From: Bacteroidales bacterium UBA1182 | GTDB taxonomy: Bacteria; Bacteroidota; Bacteroidia; Bacteroidales; Bacteroidaceae | NCBI GenBank assembly: GCA_002310015.1 | Contig: DBYQ01000020.1 | Coordinates: 263 to 25,173, forward strand | Direction: 5' to 3' | DNA: 24,911 bases | Shown here: positions 15,422-23,324 of the stretch, piece by piece | Position numbering within the stretch: position 1 is the stretch's first letter | How the letters are laid out: every line of letters starts with the position of its first letter | Program-made: the position numbers and the translations under genes | The notes under the pieces: model-generated | Told to the model about the DNA's origin: nothing | What the model saw: the letters and a program-made list of their open reading frames with translations, nothing else | Database searches by the model: none

Positions 15422-17314
15422 ATGAGCTACCTGGAGATACTTAAGAAGTACTGGGGCTACGACAGTTTCCGGGGCATCCAGGAGCAGATCATAGAGAGCA
15501 TAGGCAGTGGCCGTGACACTCTTGGGCTCATGCCCACGGGAGGCGGCAAGAGCATCACATTCCAAGTGCCTGCCTTGGCGATGGATGGTGTCTGCCTAGT
15601 CATCACACCCTTGATTGCGCTCATGAAAGATCAGGTGCGCATACTGCGTGAGCACGGCATCAAGGCTGCCGCCATACATACCGGCATGAAACGTGAGGAG
15701 ATAATCACGGTTATGGAGAACTGCATATTCGGCGGTTACAAGTTCCTGTACGTATCACCCGAGCGCCTATCGTCAGAACTCTTCAGGACAAAACTAAGGC
15801 ATCTCAAGATCTGCCTGCTTACGGTAGATGAATCACACTGCATATCACAGTGGGGTTATGATTTCCGCCCCTCTTATCTCAACATAGCCGATATCCGCAA
15901 GGAATTGCCCGGTGTCCCTGTACTGGCACTCACTGCCACCGCCACCCCGCAGGTGACCGATGACATTCAGGATAAACTGGGTTTCACGGAGAAGAACGTG
16001 ATACGCATGAGTTTCTACAGGGAGAACCTCTCATACGTGGTACGCAAGACGGAGAACAAGCTGATGGAACTCAAGCACATACTGGAACGCGTACCGGGCT
16101 CCGGAATCGTCTATGTGCGAAACCGTGCAGCGACCAAGGAGACGGCCGATTTCCTGAACGCAGAGGGCATACCTGCCACATTCTATCACGCCGGCCTGGA
16201 CCAGGTGGTCAAGGACGAGCGCCAGAAAGCCTGGACTCAAGACCGCTACCGCGTGGTTGCGGCTACCAATGCTTTCGGTATGGGCATAGACAAGCCTGAT
16301 GTCCGCACCGTCATTCATCTTGATATTCCCAGCTCCATAGAGGCTTATTTCCAGGAGGCAGGGCGCGCCGGTCGCGACGGACTGCGCTCATACGCCGTGC
16401 TGCTGCACTCACCGGGCGACAAACGCACAGTGAACAAACGCATAACAGACTCATTCCCCAAGGAGGAGTACATCCGTGATGTCTATGAGAAACTGGGATT
16501 CTACCATGAGATGGCTGTCGGTGACGGCCGTGGCTGCACATACGCCTTCTCATTAGGTGAGTTCTGCCAGCATTATATGCTGCCTGTAATACCCACTGAC
16601 AGTGCCTTGCGCATCCTTACGCGAATGGGGTACATAGAGTATGTCGATGAGATGGATTACTCAGCCCGGCTGCTCTTTACCTCCACGCGCGATGACCTGT
16701 ACCGGCTGCATCAGGATAAGGTTACAGAGGATGTGATGAACATCATCCTAAGACTCTACAGCGGCATATTCACTGATTACGCATACATAGACGAGCACCT
16801 TATCTGCACAAGAGCCGGGATTGACCGCGAAAAGCTATATACAACGCTCATGAACCTGCAGAGCCAGGGGGTTGTGAGATACGTACCTGAAAGACGTACG
16901 CCGGTCATAACCTGGACAAGGGAACGGATAGAAACTAGTCTGCTCTATTTTGACCCTGAGGTTTACCGCCAGCGGAAAGAAGAGTTCAAGGAGAGGATAG
17001 GCGCCATGATGGAATATGTGACCCGTGAAACCGGATGTCGCAGTGCCATGCTGCTCAAATACTTCGGTGAGCATCAGAAGAAGCCCTGCCTTTGCTGTGA
17101 CCTGTGTCAGGAAAAGATTCAGGGGGATCTTACCCGGGGTGAACGCGATGCCATAATGGGAGACGTGCTTGACACATTCCACTCCAACCCTGACAATCCG
17201 CAGAAAGTATATTCACTGCCATACGACAGAAAAAAGATAGATACAGTCCTGCATTATATGGTCAATGAGGGCCATATCCTTATGAGGGACGGAAAAGTTT
17301 TTGCTCAGAAATGA
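15422..17314 (+). CDS. recQ: ATP-dependent DNA helicase RecQ (short form without HRDC)
   Basis: The 630-residue superfamily 2 helicase has the Q-motif region FRGIQEQII, Walker A PTGGGKS (38-44), a DESH box (136-139, in place of the usual DEAH), LALTATATPQV, and motif VI QEAGRAGRDG near residue 310. A cysteine cluster (GCRS...CLCCDLC) for zinc and a winged-helix region follow. No HRDC domain is evident at the C-terminus, as in the shorter RecQ type. It unwinds DNA 3'-to-5' and, with RecJ immediately upstream, provides an end-resection pair. Its stop codon overlaps the next start by four bases (ATGA). Confidence 0.95.
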   Translation: MSYLEILKKYWGYDSFRGIQEQIIESIGSGRDTLGLMPTGGGKSITFQVPALAMDGVCLVITPLIALMKDQVRILREHGIKAAAIHTGMKREEIITVMENCIFGGYKFLYVSPERLSSELFRTKLRHLKICLLTVDESHCISQWGYDFRPSYLNIADIRKELPGVPVLALTATATPQVTDDIQDKLGFTEKNVIRMSFYRENLSYVVRKTENKLMELKHILERVPGSGIVYVRNRAATKETADFLNAEGIPATFYHAGLDQVVKDERQKAWTQDRYRVVAATNAFGMGIDKPDVRTVIHLDIPSSIEAYFQEAGRAGRDGLRSYAVLLHSPGDKRTVNKRITDSFPKEEYIRDVYEKLGFYHEMAVGDGRGCTYAFSLGEFCQHYMLPVIPTDSALRILTRMGYIEYVDEMDYSARLLFTSTRDDLYRLHQDKVTEDVMNIILRLYSGIFTDYAYIDEHLICTRAGIDREKLYTTLMNLQSQGVVRYVPERRTPVITWTRERIETSLLYFDPEVYRQRKEEFKERIGAMMEYVTRETGCRSAMLLKYFGEHQKKPCLCCDLCQEKIQGDLTRGERDAIMGDVLDTFHSNPDNPQKVYSLPYDRKKIDTVLHYMVNEGHILMRDGKVFAQK

Positions 17315-18384
17315 TTAAGATTGAAAAAATAGAACTGCTTGATTCCCAGCCGGGCCGATGCACCATCATAGCAGGCCCCTGTAGCGCTGAGTCTGAAACA
17401 CAGGTATTGGACTGCGCCCGTAGCCTAGCCAGGCATGGAGTGAAGGTGTTCCGTGCCGGAGTATGGAAGCCACGCACCAGACCAGGTAATTTTGAAGGTT
17501 CGGGAGCACAGGCGTTGCAATGGTTACAGGATGTCAAGTCTGAGACTGGGATGGCTGTCACTACTGAGGTTGCCAATGCCCGTCACATTGAAGCAGCCCT
17601 CAAAGCCGGCATTGACATGATATGGATTGGTGCCCGCACCACCACAAGCCCGTTCGCCATCCAGGAGATAGCCGACGCCCTGCGTGGCACAGACATCCCC
17701 GTGCTGGTAAAGAACCCTATCAATACGGAACTGGAACTCTGGATAGGTGCATTTGAACGTCTTGCAGGAGCAGGCGTGACACATCTGGCCGCCATTCACC
17801 GAGGTTTCAGTTCATACGGAGAGCGCATATACCGTTATTCACCCCAGTGGCAGATCCCCATTGAATTGCGCAGACGCATACCCGGCCTGCCCATACTGTG
17901 TGACCCGAGCCACATGTCCGGCCGCAGTGACCTGGTGGCACCTCTTTCACAAATGGCACTTGACATGAAGGCTGACGGTCTGTTCATAGAGGTACATCCT
18001 GACCCCGAACATGCTCTCAGCGACAGGAAGCAGCAGCTCACCCCAATTGAGTTCGGAGAACTGGCAGGCAACCTCATATTCCACCGTGAGCCGGAGCAAG
18101 CTGACCTCAATTTCATGGAGCCTTATCGGAAGCAGCTTGAAGAGATAGACATCAGGCTTATCCATGACCTGGCTGAAAGGTTCCGCTTAACGGGTAACAT
18201 AGGTGATTACAAGAACCTACATAACCTTGCCATCCTGCAGCCTGACCGATATAACACAATATCTGAAAAACTGGTCACTGAAGGCAGCACGCATGGCCTT
18301 GACGAGAACTTTATCCGTCTGCTTTTTGAGACCATCCACGCAGAAAGCATAAGATGTCAAATTGAAAACAAACATACAAAATGA
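17311..18384 (+). CDS. Bifunctional DAHP synthase / chorismate mutase
   Basis: The 357-residue protein has an N-terminal DAHP synthase of the AroG-like short class, with GPCSAES (metal cysteine 24), KPRT (53-56), GART (107-110), VKNP with Lys134, the AIHRGFS segment, and DPSHMSG with His201. An AroQ-type chorismate mutase helical domain follows (about 270-350, PYRKQLEEIDIRLIHDLAERF...IHAES). It condenses phosphoenolpyruvate with erythrose 4-phosphate at the entry to aromatic biosynthesis and converts chorismate to prephenate, and such fusions allow prephenate-mediated feedback. Here it is coupled by ATGA overlaps to recQ before it and to the lipoprotein gene after it, without pheA, tyrA or an aminotransferase in the window. 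Confidence 0.95.
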   Translation: MIKIEKIELLDSQPGRCTIIAGPCSAESETQVLDCARSLARHGVKVFRAGVWKPRTRPGNFEGSGAQALQWLQDVKSETGMAVTTEVANARHIEAALKAGIDMIWIGARTTTSPFAIQEIADALRGTDIPVLVKNPINTELELWIGAFERLAGAGVTHLAAIHRGFSSYGERIYRYSPQWQIPIELRRRIPGLPILCDPSHMSGRSDLVAPLSQMALDMKADGLFIEVHPDPEHALSDRKQQLTPIEFGELAGNLIFHREPEQADLNFMEPYRKQLEEIDIRLIHDLAERFRLTGNIGDYKNLHNLAILQPDRYNTISEKLVTEGSTHGLDENFIRLLFETIHAESIRCQIENKHTK

Positions 18385-19025
18385 AAAAAAGTACATTTAT
18401 CCTGATGTCAGTCATAGCGCTGACACTCATTGCCTGCAAGAGCGAGCCTGTACGCGTGGCCTGCGTCGGCGACAGCATTACTTACGGCCACGGCATTAAG
18501 GACCGTCTTCACGATGCATATCCAGGTGTGCTCAGTTCCATGCTTGGAGAGAAATATGACGTACGTAACTTTGGTGTAAGCGGCACCACGACCATGATGG
18601 GAACAGATATGCCCTACATGAATGAGCAGGCCTACAAGGATGCCCTGGAGTTCAATCCGCAGATTGTTACCATAAAGCTGGGTACCAATGACAGCAAGCC
18701 TTACAACTGGAAGGAGCAGGAGCATTTCAAGAAGGACCTCAAGACATTGATTGAGTCATTCCGCGCACTCCCCTCCAAGCCCAAGATATGGCTCTGCCTG
18801 CCTGTACCTGCTTACGGCCATGCATGGAGCATCAATGACAGCATCATATACAATGGCGTCATTCCCTATATCAAGGAGGTGGCCCAGGAGGAGAACCTCT
18901 CCCTTATAGACCTGAACACACCGTTCCAGGGCAAGAAGCAGTATTTCCCTGACACGATACACCCCAATGAGGAGGGCGAACACATGATTGCAGAGATAAT
19001 ACTGAAAGAAGTATTCGGCAAATAG
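18381..19025 (+). CDS. SGNH/GDSL-family hydrolase lipoprotein
   Basis: The 214-residue protein has a lipoprotein signal ending LIAC (Cys19). Its SGNH blocks are complete: GDSITYG (30-36, nucleophile Ser32), NFGVSG (63-68), GTND (101-104) and DTIHPN (191-196, catalytic Asp191/His194). The family includes acyl and carbohydrate esterases such as acetylxylan esterases and sialate O-acetylesterases; the substrate here cannot be assigned. It should act in the periplasm or at the outer membrane, probably removing ester groups from glycans or lipids. Its ATG overlaps the stop of the previous gene (ATGA), and a NatA-like ATPase gene follows after 30 bases. Confidence 0.9.
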   Translation: MKKSTFILMSVIALTLIACKSEPVRVACVGDSITYGHGIKDRLHDAYPGVLSSMLGEKYDVRNFGVSGTTTMMGTDMPYMNEQAYKDALEFNPQIVTIKLGTNDSKPYNWKEQEHFKKDLKTLIESFRALPSKPKIWLCLPVPAYGHAWSINDSIIYNGVIPYIKEVAQEENLSLIDLNTPFQGKKQYFPDTIHPNEEGEHMIAEIILKEVFGK

Positions 19026-19055
19026 AAAGAATAGGAAACAGTCTTTTTCAATAAT

Positions 19056-19982
19056 ATGGATCCAATTTTAAAAATCGAGAATGTAACCAAGAACTACATT
19101 GGGCACAGAGCTCTTGACAATGTCTCAATGGAGATTCCGCGCGGCTCCATTTACGGTTTGCTGGGGCCGAACGGCGCAGGAAAGACCACACTTATCCGCG
19201 TGATCAACCGCATGACAATGCCTGATTGCGGAAACGTATGGTTTGAGGACCACCCCATCACCACAAATGACATCTATAGTATAGGCTATATGCCCGAGGA
19301 GCGTGGTCTCTACAAGAAAATGAAGATAGGTGCTCAGGCTGTCTTCTTTGCCCGCATGCATGGCATGTCCAAGTCTGACGCAACAAAAAAACTGCGTGAG
19401 TGGTTTGACCGCATGGAACTGTCACAATGGTGGGACAGCAAGGTTGAGGACATCTCCAAAGGTATGGCACAGAAGGTACAGTTCATCAGTACCATTGTAC
19501 ATGAACCCAAGTTGCTCATATTTGACGAGCCGTTCTCCGGCTTTGACCCCATCAACGCAAACATCCTTAAAGAAGAGATAAAAAGACTGCGTGACAACGG
19601 ATCAACAGTGATTCTGTCAACACACAATATGGAATCAGTTGAGGAGATTTGTGATGACATCACTCTTATAAACAAATCACAGAATGTGTTGTCAGGCCCC
19701 GTTGATGAGATACGCCGCAAAGCCGGTGGAAACACCTTCTCAGTGACATACAACGGCAGCAGTGAAGATTTTATCAATGCTGTGACCGGTATTGCCAGCC
19801 TGATAGGTAACTCCAAACCGGTTACTGGCGGTTATATGCAGCAGAAGATACACATAGCATCTGATGACGATGTCCGCACAGTGATAGGAAATCTCAACAC
19901 CAATGTGTGCCTGCGCTCATTCCAAGAGATCATTCCCAGTATGAACGATATATTCATCCGTGCCGTGAACGGTACACTCTAA
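19056..19982 (+). CDS. NatA-like ABC transporter ATP-binding protein
   Basis: The 308-residue ATPase has Walker A GPNGAGKTT (37-45), a degenerate signature ISKGMAQK (133-140), Walker B LLIFDE (153-158), D-loop SGFDP and switch His190 in STHNMESVEE. A C-terminal domain of about 90 residues follows, as in NatA/DrrA-type ATPases of ABC-2 exporters. It pairs with the permease gene 13 bases downstream. Homologues are linked to sodium or drug export or remain uncharacterised, so the substrate is open. It lies at the end of the recJ operon but could have its own start within the 30-base gap, where I see no clear promoter. Confidence 0.92.
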   Translation: MDPILKIENVTKNYIGHRALDNVSMEIPRGSIYGLLGPNGAGKTTLIRVINRMTMPDCGNVWFEDHPITTNDIYSIGYMPEERGLYKKMKIGAQAVFFARMHGMSKSDATKKLREWFDRMELSQWWDSKVEDISKGMAQKVQFISTIVHEPKLLIFDEPFSGFDPINANILKEEIKRLRDNGSTVILSTHNMESVEEICDDITLINKSQNVLSGPVDEIRRKAGGNTFSVTYNGSSEDFINAVTGIASLIGNSKPVTGGYMQQKIHIASDDDVRTVIGNLNTNVCLRSFQEIIPSMNDIFIRAVNGTL

Positions 19983-19995
19983 TCCAGACCCGACT

Positions 19996-20847
19996 ATGAA
20001 CAGAATAGGTATTATCATTGAACGTGAGTTCACAGAGCGTGTACATAAAAAATCTTTCGTAATATCCACCCTGCTGTCACCGGCGTTGCTCATTCTTGCC
20101 ATGTGTGCCCCGTTCTTATTCAACAGTTCCGGCCCTTCAGTCCAGGATCTTCAGGAAATAGGTAAAGGAGCAGGTGCTCTGCTAGGTACGGTTTTCGGCG
20201 TACTCAGCTATACTGTCATCATCGTTTACGGACAACAGGTCATGCAGTCTGTCATTGAAGAGAAACAGACACGTGTACTTGATGTCATACTCACATCATG
20301 CTCTCCGTTTGAACTCATGATAGGCAAGATATTCGGACTGGCACTTGTAGCTGCGCTTCAGGTTGTCATATGGTTATTTCTTGTGATAGCGGCAAAAACA
20401 TTTCTGCTCCCGGCAGGATATGACATAAACGCCGGAGGCATATCACTGCTTATGGTGTTTTATGTCATCGGCGGTTTCCTTTTCTATGCATCAATGTATG
20501 CTGCAATAGGATCAGCCGTTGATACTCCGCAGGACGCAGCTCAGTTTAACCTTGTAATCATGATGCCTATCATGATATCATTTATGCTGTTGACCGTCAT
20601 CGTGACCAACCCAGACTCACAACTGGCAGTATGGTGTTCCTTAATACCGTTCACGTCACCGATAGTCATGATGATACGCGTACCGGTAGGCGCTCCCATA
20701 TGGCAGATTGTATCTTCTCTGGTTATCCTTTACGGAACATTCCCCGTAATGACTTGGCTTGCCGCCCGTATATTCCGCATAGGCGTATTCATGCACGGCA
20801 AGAAACCCACATGGAAGGACCTGGGCAAGTGGATAACTTTAAATTGA
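19996..20847 (+). CDS. NatB-like ABC-2 permease, short form lacking the extracellular domain
   Basis: The 283-residue protein begins MNRIGIIIEREFTERVHKKSFVISTLLSP, a typical NatB start with TM1 at about 24-44, and then goes almost at once (about residue 60) into the TM2-6 bundle (TVFGVLSYTVIIVYGQQVMQSVIEEKQTRVLDVILTS onward). Most NatB-type permeases in this phylum are over 400 residues, with an external domain of roughly 130-150 residues between TM1 and TM2; only about 17 residues remain here. The EEKQTRVLDVILTS coupling helix is intact, so the protein looks functional and not broken. The stop codon lies inside the left arm of the AATTGAG repeat element, so that element may have replaced the original 3' end. 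It forms the exporter with the preceding ATPase. Confidence 0.88.
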   Translation: MNRIGIIIEREFTERVHKKSFVISTLLSPALLILAMCAPFLFNSSGPSVQDLQEIGKGAGALLGTVFGVLSYTVIIVYGQQVMQSVIEEKQTRVLDVILTSCSPFELMIGKIFGLALVAALQVVIWLFLVIAAKTFLLPAGYDINAGGISLLMVFYVIGGFLFYASMYAAIGSAVDTPQDAAQFNLVIMMPIMISFMLLTVIVTNPDSQLAVWCSLIPFTSPIVMMIRVPVGAPIWQIVSSLVILYGTFPVMTWLAARIFRIGVFMHGKKPTWKDLGKWITLN

Positions 20848-20951
20848 GAATTGACAATTGAGAATTAATACGCCGTACCTGCGTCATTCCCGCGACAAAA
20901 AAAGCGTTCGGACGAACGCTTTTTCAATTTTCAATTCTCAATTCTCAATTT
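20841..20951. repeat. AATTGAGAATTGA repeat element, inverted arms (copy 2)
   Basis: AATTGAGAATTGA-type units at 20841-20866 are mirrored by TTCAATTCTCAATT units at 20922-20951, enclosing a core of about 55 bases with a strong terminator hairpin (20897-20926). It fills the gap between the convergent NatB-like and antiporter genes and even supplies the stop codon of the former. It is the same family as copy 1 at 1715-1794, whose core lacks the GC-rich hairpin. Confidence 0.65.
20897..20926. terminator. Bidirectional intrinsic terminator
   Basis: AAAAAGCGTTC and GAACGCTTTTT pair around a GGAC loop, with an A-run before and a T-run after, so the hairpin works in both directions. It closes both the recJ-to-natB run and the convergent antiporter gene. 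Confidence 0.85.
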
Positions 20952-20953
20952 AA

Positions 20954-23221
20954 TCAGTCCCACCACTCGCAAGCTGATTTCTCGCCTGCCAGCCAGACCA
21001 GATCACCGGATTTGAAGCGATAGTCCGGTGTGGGATTGGTGGTAACCTGGCCGTCACTGACCACGCTTATCACCATACAGCCGTATGAGCGCATATCGGT
21101 CTCGCGCAGAGTCTTGCCGGTGAGCCATGAGTCATCTTTCAGGGTAATGGATTCCAGCTGGAACTCACGCGGTGCAAGTGCATCGGCTGCAGTCTTGTCA
21201 GGAACGTAAACTTCCTCAGCCATATCCTTACGGAATTCAGCCAGCTGCTCCTTAGTGCCTACTGCCAGGAGCTTATCATACGGGAACACCATCTCCGATC
21301 CGGTAGGAATCATGATGGTGCGGCTGCCACGTACTATCTTTACTATGTTCACGCCTGATTTATGGCGGAACGGCAGCTCCATCAGAGGCTTGCCGGCATA
21401 GAGTGAATCGGGAGATATGGTAAGCATATCGGTCTTGACATTGTAACGTGACATCTTATCACTTACTGATGACGTTACGGGAGCCATCTTGCGTTGGTGC
21501 TGTTCCTTCTCGTTCAGATTTGCCATAAAACGGTCCTCAACAATGGTAAACTTGCTTATGGAACGGCGGCCGACAAAGAAGAATACCACACCGGATATGA
21601 ATATCAGCAATATGGTCCAGAATGCCAGATTGAAGTGGCTGGCTATCACGCTTATCACAAAACCCATGGCAATGAGGATACGCAACAGTGCAAGCGATAT
21701 AACCGGCCAAAGATTGGAACGTTTTTCCTTAATGAGCTTGATTGATGACTTTGATATCTGGTCACCTGACAGGGCAAAGCCAACCAAGAACGGTGACATG
21801 AGGACAATTGTCACCACAACGCTGATAATATTCCTCACAAACGGAGTGAGGCTGTCCAAACGGTTGTTCAGGAACTTGTCAAGAAACAGGTGTGAGCCTA
21901 AGTTGAGAGCAATCAGCACTACCCCGTAGAGCAGCATACGCAGTGCCAGTTCCTTTAACAGACGTTTCCACTCATTCTGCTCAGCGGCAGTGTTGTCACG
22001 ATCCTGTGTAGAGAAAGAGTTGATTTTCTCAACAAACTGGGACGGCAGTTTCTTGAGCAGGAAATGATATGCCGGCGTTCCTGCCTTTATCATATAAGGT
22101 GTAGTAAAGGTGGTTATGACCGATACCGTAATGATAACCGGATAGATGAAATCACGCATCACGCCCAGCGATACTCCCAGGCCGGCAATGATGAATGAGA
22201 ACTCACCAAGTTGAGCCAGGCTGAAACCTGCATGAACGGCGTTGTCCAGTCCCTGACCGGCCAATACCGCTCCCGATGTGGAGAAGAACAGTATTCCCAC
22301 CATCACCGTGATGGTCAGCACCAGGATTGTCCCCCAATACTCCGCAATCACGTTAGGATTGACCATCATACCAACCGATACAAAGAAGATGGCACCGAAC
22401 ATATCCTTGATGCCTTTAACCAGATGCATTATATGCTCGCTTTCAAGCGTCTCTGCCAGTATGGAACCCATTACAAAAGCACCCAATGCAGCAGAGAAAC
22501 CGGCCAGAGTAGCCAGGGTTACCATCACAAAACAGAGCCCTATGCTAACCAACAGCAGAATCTCATCATTCAGATATTTTTGAGCCTTCTTAAGCAGTGT
22601 GGGAATAAGATAAATACCAACAAGGAACCACAATATCAGGAAGAACACCAGCTTGACAAGCCCCATAAACATCTCGCCACCGGCAAACTTGTTTGAAACG
22701 GCCAATGTAGAGAGCAGCACCATCAGCACCACCGCTATCAGGTCTTCAAAGACCAGGGCACCGAACACCAACGGTGCAAAAGGCCTCTCCTTAAGCCCTA
22801 AATCATCATAAGCCTTGATAATTATCGTGGTTGATGACATGGAGAGCATACCGCCCAGGAATATGGATTCCATATTGCTCCAGCCTATTGCCTCTCCCAC
22901 CATGAAACCCAGAATGAACATACCCACGCACTGCGTCATGGCGGTAATAAGCGCACTGCTGCCCACCTTGAGCAGTTTCTTGAAACTGAACTCCAGTCCA
23001 AGGGCAAACAGCAGGAATATGATACCGATCTCTGACCATTCCGATACCTCGGCTGTACTGGTCACAGTAGGAAACAGTCCCATGTGGGGCCCCACCAGGA
23101 AACCGGCCAGGATATAGCCAAGTATAAGAGGCTGCTTCAAAGCCTTGGATATTATCGTAAAGACACCCGCCGAGATAAGTATCAGCGCAAGGTCCTTAAG
23201 TAGATTCGCTTCTTCAGACAT
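20954..23221 (-). CDS. CPA2-family cation/proton antiporter with tandem TrkA-C domains
   Basis: The 755-residue membrane protein has a CPA2/KefB-like transport domain of about twelve helices (about 8-390), including GYILAGFLVGP (35-45), the LVFGALVFEDLIAVVL ion-path helix (151-166) and an AQLGEFSFIIAGLG segment. It then adds a second hydrophobic region of about four helices (425-550), followed by two TrkA-C (RCK_C) regulatory domains (about 595-670 and 685-755). The nucleotide-binding RCK_N domain usual in KefB/KefC is absent. It probably exchanges K+ or Na+ for H+ at the inner membrane to control pH or ion balance, with the TrkA-C pair sensing a ligand. It is a single gene with its own promoter. 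Confidence 0.92.
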   Translation of the reverse strand: MSEEANLLKDLALILISAGVFTIISKALKQPLILGYILAGFLVGPHMGLFPTVTSTAEVSEWSEIGIIFLLFALGLEFSFKKLLKVGSSALITAMTQCVGMFILGFMVGEAIGWSNMESIFLGGMLSMSSTTIIIKAYDDLGLKERPFAPLVFGALVFEDLIAVVLMVLLSTLAVSNKFAGGEMFMGLVKLVFFLILWFLVGIYLIPTLLKKAQKYLNDEILLLVSIGLCFVMVTLATLAGFSAALGAFVMGSILAETLESEHIMHLVKGIKDMFGAIFFVSVGMMVNPNVIAEYWGTILVLTITVMVGILFFSTSGAVLAGQGLDNAVHAGFSLAQLGEFSFIIAGLGVSLGVMRDFIYPVIITVSVITTFTTPYMIKAGTPAYHFLLKKLPSQFVEKINSFSTQDRDNTAAEQNEWKRLLKELALRMLLYGVVLIALNLGSHLFLDKFLNNRLDSLTPFVRNIISVVVTIVLMSPFLVGFALSGDQISKSSIKLIKEKRSNLWPVISLALLRILIAMGFVISVIASHFNLAFWTILLIFISGVVFFFVGRRSISKFTIVEDRFMANLNEKEQHQRKMAPVTSSVSDKMSRYNVKTDMLTISPDSLYAGKPLMELPFRHKSGVNIVKIVRGSRTIMIPTGSEMVFPYDKLLAVGTKEQLAEFRKDMAEEVYVPDKTAADALAPREFQLESITLKDDSWLTGKTLRETDMRSYGCMVISVVSDGQVTTNPTPDYRFKSGDLVWLAGEKSACEWWD

Positions 23222-23241
23222 GCTCCGTAATATTTGTTATG

Positions 23242-23249
23242 CAAAAGTA
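23242..23249 (-). promoter_or_regulatory. -7 element of the antiporter gene
   Basis: TACTTTTG followed by CAT on the minus strand (23249-23242) matches TAnnTTTG, 20 bases before the ATG at 23221. The -33 region is T-rich but has no clear TTG. Confidence 0.55.
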
Positions 23250-23283
23250 GTACAATTAAAAATGAAAACTGTGAGGAAAATCA

Positions 23284-23291
23284 TAACTTCG
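23284..23291 (+). promoter_or_regulatory. Possible -7 element of the solute-binding lipoprotein gene
   Basis: TAACTTCG followed by CAC is one base off the TAnnTTTG consensus and sits 33 bases before the ATG at 23325. It supports that start over the in-frame ATGs at 23145 and 23262, which would lie upstream of the transcript. No clear -33 element is seen. Confidence 0.4.
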
Positions 23292-23324
23292 CACAGATTT
23301 TTCCTAACAACCACAAATCAGACG

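Noticed and set aside
19334..19816. Open frame of 160 codons antisense to the NatA-like ATPase
   Set aside because: The sense frame has all ABC ATPase motifs; the antisense product shows only shadow composition.
19996..20847. NatB-like gene as a frameshifted pseudogene
   Set aside because: The frame is open throughout, both membrane segments and the coupling helix are intact, and no displaced coding sequence for the missing domain is found nearby.
22211..22696. Open frame of 161 codons antisense to the antiporter gene
   Set aside because: The antiporter is strongly supported; the antisense product is rich in His/Gln/Tyr as expected from reversed membrane-helix codons, with no promoter or ribosome site.
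23222..23324. Cobalamin riboswitch before the BtuF-like gene
   Set aside because: The divergent gap is only about 100 bases and holds promoter elements; it is too short for the full aptamer, and no conserved aptamer core was seen.
23145..23324. Longer N-terminus for the BtuF-like protein (ATG at 23145 or 23262)
   Set aside because: It would bury the lipoprotein signal MRTGTILLAIASLFAGC inside the chain and overlap the antiporter gene or its promoter; the start at 23325 gives a standard lipoprotein.
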